From Bacillota bacterium (GTDB taxonomy: Bacteria > Bacillota > UBA4882 > UBA8346), in the NCBI GenBank assembly GCA_023410535.1, contig JAEYPR010000010.1, positions 124,001 through 188,000 on the forward strand: a DNA stretch of 64,000 nucleotides. Direction: 5' to 3'. Shown in pieces: positions 60,850 through 64,000 of the stretch. Each line of letters opens with the position of its first letter. Within the stretch, counting starts at the first letter, position 1. Under the pieces are notes generated by a model, which saw only the letters and a program-made list of their open reading frames with translations, was not told the DNA's origin and did not search any database. A program made the translations under genes and the position numbers.

Positions 60850-63732
60850 TTAACTTTTACGTTTAATCTCTTCCATTGCGAAGGCTTCAATAATATCGCC
60901 TTCTTTAATATCGTTAAACCGTTCTACGCCAACGCCGCATTCATAACCTTCCTGGACTTCTTTGGCGTCATCTTTAAAGCGTTTTAATGAGTCAATCTTT
61001 CCTTCATGAATAACGATATTGTCACGGATTAAACGAATATCGCTATTGCGGCTGATTTTCCCTTCCAAGACATAACATCCGGCAATATTCCCAACTTTCG
61101 GAACTTTATAAACAGCTCTGACTTCAGCGCGACCCTGAACCACTTCTTTATATTCCGGGGAAAGCATGCCTTCCAAAGCCTTTTGAACATCCTCAATCAC
61201 ATTATAAATAATGCGATACAGACGAATATCAACGCTTTCTTTTTCAGCGCTCCGTTTAGCATTCGGGTCGGGACGGACGTTAAATCCGATAATAATAGCG
61301 TTCGAAGCGGACGCCAACATGACGTCATGTTCGCTGATGGCACCGACTCCGCCGTGAATGACCTTTACCCGAACTTCATCATTAGAGAGTCGCTCTAGTG
61401 ATTGGCGGGTTGCTTCGACGGAACCTTGGACATCCGCTTTAATAATTAGCTTCAGTTCTTTGATTTCCCCTTCTTTAATCTTGGAGAAGAGGTCATCAAG
61501 GGTAACTTTTTGATTCTTCTTCAGCTCGCTTTCGCGTTTAAACTGCATCCGTTTATCTGCTAATTCGCGGGCCAAACGATCTTCGGTAATGACATAGAGG
61601 ATATCTCCGGCTTCAGGAACTTCCGTAAACCCAATCACTTCAACCGGGGTGGATGGTCCGGCTTTTTTAACCCGTTTTCCTTTGTCATTATTTAAGACAC
61701 GAACCTTACCGGCAGCTGCCCCGGCAATAATCGAATCCCCGACCTGAAGGGTTCCAGTCTGCACCAACACAGTTGCGACAGGACCCCGGCCTTTATCCAA
61801 TTCCGCTTCAACAATCGTTCCTTTGGCCGGGCGATTGGGATTGGCACGATAGTCTTTAACATCGGCCACCAGGAGGATCATTTCTAAAAGTTGTTCAATA
61901 CCGATCCGTTGTTTGGCCGAAACCGGAACAAAGATGGTCTCGCCGCCCCATTCTTCCGCAACCAAACCGTACTCCGTTAAATCTTGTTTGATTCGATCGG
62001 GATTAGCTCCCGGCTTATCGATTTTATTGATTGCGACGATGATCGAAACATTAGCATCTTTCGCATGATTAATTGCTTCAATGGTTTGCGGCATCACTCC
62101 ATCATCAGCGGCAACTACTAAAATGGCAATATCGGTAACTTGGGCGCCACGAGCCCGCATCGCTGTAAAAGCAGCATGACCCGGGGTGTCTAGGAAAGTA
62201 ATTTTGCGGTCATTCAGCTCAACTTGATAAGCGCCGATGTGTTGGGTAATTCCCCCCGCCTCTTGGGCAGTCACATTGGTTTCACGAATCGCATCAAGTA
62301 ACGAGGTCTTCCCATGGTCAACGTGACCCATAATCGTAACCACCGGCGGACGTGGTATTAAGGACGCCGGATCGTCTTCGATCTCTTCAACCTGTAATTT
62401 TTCTTCTTCAGTCCGCGCTGCGGTCGCCGAAATTCCATATTCATCAGCAATTAGGGTCATAGTGTCAATATCAATTTCTTGGTTGATCGTCGCCATCATG
62501 CCCAAGCTCATTAATTTCTTAATGACATCACTGGCGGAAACCTCTATTAACTGTGCAAATTCCTTGACAGCCATTTGAGTTGGCAATTGAACCGATTTGA
62601 CGGTCGTTGACGGACCTTCTTGCTTGACGGGTCGACCAGGAAAACGTCCAGGCGTTCTTGATTGTACTGATTTTCCGGTACGTTTATCAAATTTATCGCT
62701 ATACGCTTGGGAACGCGAATCATTACCGCGAGGTGCGGGTTTACTGAAACGATTGTTTGGAGCGGCATTTCCTTGATTCGGTCCACGATTTTGTCCTTGA
62801 TACGGCGGACGATTTTGCCCTTGATTTTGTCCTTGATATGGTGGACGATTTTGCCCTTGATTTTGTCCTTGATATGGTGGACGATTCTGCCCCTGATTTT
62901 GTCCTTGATACGGCGGACGATTCTGCCCCTGATTTTGTCCTTGATACGGTGGACGATTCTGCCCTTGATTTTGCCCTTGATACGGCGGACGATTTTGCCC
63001 CTGATTTTGTCCTTGATACGGCGGACGATTTTGCCCCTGGGGAGCCGGTCGATTTTGTCCTTGTGCCGGACCGCGATTTTGATATTGTCCCCGATTTTGT
63101 TCGGAATAATTTCCTTGATTTTGGGGGCGATTCGGGTTCTGGTCCATCGGACGGTTCTGATTAACGTTCCGGTTTTGAGGTTGGTTTTGATTTTGATTTC
63201 TATTGAAACCAGGTTTCCCTTCTACTCCGGTGGAATCGGGACGATGGTCGTTCCGCGGAACGGTTTTGCCTTCTTCTTTTGACTCAACACCGGGAAGCGG
63301 AGCAGGACGATTGGATTGCGGCTTATTTTCCGCCCCTTGAACCGTTTGTGGCGAAGCGGCATTCTCAGTAGTTTTTGTAAACTCACGTTGCACTTGATTA
63401 TTACTCCCGACTGAAACTTTATTATCAATGTTTTGGGGTACTCGTTGATTCGTCGGTGCCGGTGTCGATGGTCTCATGTTAGGATTTTGAACAGGTTTGG
63501 CTTGGAAAAGATCCTTTTTAATCTCTTCAGGAGTTTGGGGACGATTGGGTGTAAATGCTTTTGCCTGTTTTGGAGCAGCCGGATAGACCTCTCTTGCTTG
63601 TTCCACATATTTGTCTTCGATCGTACTCATATGATTACGAACGTTTGCTCCCTGCCCGTTCAAATAAGCCATCAAATCTTTTATCGAAACATTTAATTCT
63701 TTGCTTAATTCGTGCACTCGAACCTTATTTAT
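60850..63732 (-). CDS. infB: Translation initiation factor IF-2
   Basis: About 960 residues. IF2_N domain at the N-terminus (NKVRVHELSKELNVSIKDLMAYL), a long Gln/Asn/Gly/Pro-rich linker with seven 12-residue repeats (about 237-320), a second IF2_N-like segment (VKEFAQLIEVSASDVIKKLMSLG), then the GTPase domain with GHVDHGKTS near residue 470, DTPGHAAF and NKIDKP. The usual start codons give only GTG 63717, 24 bases from the GGAGG. An ATA at 63732-63730 is nine bases from GGAGG, restores the family start, and overlaps the ylxQ stop (ATAA); I infer an ATA start. Confidence 0.93.
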   Translation of the reverse strand: MNKVRVHELSKELNVSIKDLMAYLNGQGANVRNHMSTIEDKYVEQAREVYPAAPKQAKAFTPNRPQTPEEIKKDLFQAKPVQNPNMRPSTPAPTNQRVPQNIDNKVSVGSNNQVQREFTKTTENAASPQTVQGAENKPQSNRPAPLPGVESKEEGKTVPRNDHRPDSTGVEGKPGFNRNQNQNQPQNRNVNQNRPMDQNPNRPQNQGNYSEQNRGQYQNRGPAQGQNRPAPQGQNRPPYQGQNQGQNRPPYQGQNQGQNRPPYQGQNQGQNRPPYQGQNQGQNRPPYQGQNQGQNRPPYQGQNQGQNRPPYQGQNRGPNQGNAAPNNRFSKPAPRGNDSRSQAYSDKFDKRTGKSVQSRTPGRFPGRPVKQEGPSTTVKSVQLPTQMAVKEFAQLIEVSASDVIKKLMSLGMMATINQEIDIDTMTLIADEYGISATAARTEEEKLQVEEIEDDPASLIPRPPVVTIMGHVDHGKTSLLDAIRETNVTAQEAGGITQHIGAYQVELNDRKITFLDTPGHAAFTAMRARGAQVTDIAILVVAADDGVMPQTIEAINHAKDANVSIIVAINKIDKPGANPDRIKQDLTEYGLVAEEWGGETIFVPVSAKQRIGIEQLLEMILLVADVKDYRANPNRPAKGTIVEAELDKGRGPVATVLVQTGTLQVGDSIIAGAAAGKVRVLNNDKGKRVKKAGPSTPVEVIGFTEVPEAGDILYVITEDRLARELADKRMQFKRESELKKNQKVTLDDLFSKIKEGEIKELKLIIKADVQGSVEATRQSLERLSNDEVRVKVIHGGVGAISEHDVMLASASNAIIIGFNVRPDPNAKRSAEKESVDIRLYRIIYNVIEDVQKALEGMLSPEYKEVVQGRAEVRAVYKVPKVGNIAGCYVLEGKISRNSDIRLIRDNIVIHEGKIDSLKRFKDDAKEVQEGYECGVGVERFNDIKEGDIIEAFAMEEIKRKS
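62773..63024 (-). repeat. Seven 36-bp in-frame repeats in infB
   Basis: Tandem 36-base units encode PPYQGQNQGQNR; six close copies (62809-63024) and a diverged seventh (62773-62808). Most differences are silent third-base changes. They lie in the disordered linker of IF-2, so copy number can probably vary without loss of function. Confidence 0.9.
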
Positions 63733-64000
63733 GGCTCTTCACCTCCGTCTTTTAATAAAGAACAGATCATCTTGGAAAAATCATTCGAAGTTACTGCAAT
63801 CACGCCACGTCCCGGAGCGCCAATCCAATGGCCTAACTCGGCGATCATTCCGTATGTAAAAAAACTGATCGTTTTCTGTTCACATAAAAACTTAAAATTT
63901 TTAATGGTCTTTGCTGAAAGATCATTGGCACATATCACCACTTGGGCTCGACCATGCCGTATTCCTTCTTCAACTGCCGCCGAACCCGTAAGAAGACGGC
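63729..64000 (-). CDS. ylxQ: L7Ae/YlxQ-family ribosomal protein, C-terminal part
   Basis: Partial; the frame is open to the right edge, giving about 89 residues. RLLTGSAAVEEGIRHGRAQVVICANDLSAKT is the L7Ae/L30e RNA-binding pattern, and the gene lies just before infB as YlxQ does in Bacillus. The stop TAA (63731-63729) overlaps the proposed ATA start of infB, and its last codons contain the infB ribosome site GGAGGTGA. Function of YlxQ is unsettled; it binds RNA. Confidence 0.88.
   Translation of the reverse strand, partial: RLLTGSAAVEEGIRHGRAQVVICANDLSAKTIKNFKFLCEQKTISFFTYGMIAELGHWIGAPGRGVIAVTSNDFSKMICSLLKDGGEEP

Noticed and set aside
62707..63282. Long + strand frames rich in Leu/Ile or Asp/Phe opposite infB
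   Set aside because: They are the antisense of the infB repeat region; repetitive composition is a shadow, and no ribosome site exists.

Overview
The window reads as a chromosomal segment of an endospore-forming, low-to-moderate-GC Bacillota of clostridial type. The evidence is a germination protease (gpr), a full-length spore coat ATPase (spoIVA), yunB, a PdaB-type deacetylase and a complete germinant-receptor operon, beside ordinary Firmicutes housekeeping genes. Genus cannot be fixed from sequence alone. I see no rRNA, tRNA, insertion sequence, prophage or CRISPR array. Both window ends cut genes: a nudC-like gene on the left and ylxQ on the right.

Layout. 1-8.6 kb: nudC fragment, hemW, a lone + strand sugar isomerase-like gene, lepA, a LysE-type exporter, murJ, a small membrane protein, gpr. 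8.7-13.6 kb: an exported CsgG-like protein, rpsT, and the partial histidine operon hisD-hisB-hisH-hisF (no hisA). 13.7-17.9 kb: germinant receptor operon A-C-B plus a small D-like protein, behind a good sigma-G-type promoter. 18-24.5 kb: a three-gene ABC exporter, an aldose-epimerase-like protein with mannose-6-phosphate isomerase, then phosphofructokinase. 24.5-29 kb: AlbA_2-type protein, M20 peptidase, HD phosphohydrolase, yunB. 29-36.3 kb: class A PBP, an array of six 42-bp hairpin repeats, L-lactate permease, and a two-gene unit of a PEPCK-like P-loop protein with a beta-carbonic-anhydrase-like protein. 36.3-46.5 kb: ABM-like protein, YwqK/MORN-like repeat protein, mutS2, lon, ABC-F ATPase, lepB, PdaB-like deacetylase, HU. 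46.9-54.2 kb: spoIVA, gpsA-plsY-der, a PDZ/radical-SAM protein, YflT-like and holin-like small proteins. 54.4-64 kb: ppdK, then the translation operon ylxQ-infB-rbfA-nrnA-truB-ribF.

Most genes lie on the minus strand in short co-directional operons with 1-4 base overlaps, bounded by clear intrinsic terminators. Functions group into translation and ribosome assembly (infB, rbfA, lepA, der, rpsT, truB), envelope building (murJ, PBP, lepB, plsY, gpsA), sporulation and germination, and central carbon metabolism (pfkA, ppdK, manA, lactate permease, PEPCK-like unit).

Best candidates for something new: the PEPCK-like/carbonic-anhydrase-like pair; the apparent ATA start codon of infB overlapping the ylxQ stop; the 42-bp hairpin array downstream of the lactate permease; a structured leader before ppdK; and a hairpin-rich REP-like patch before pfkA.
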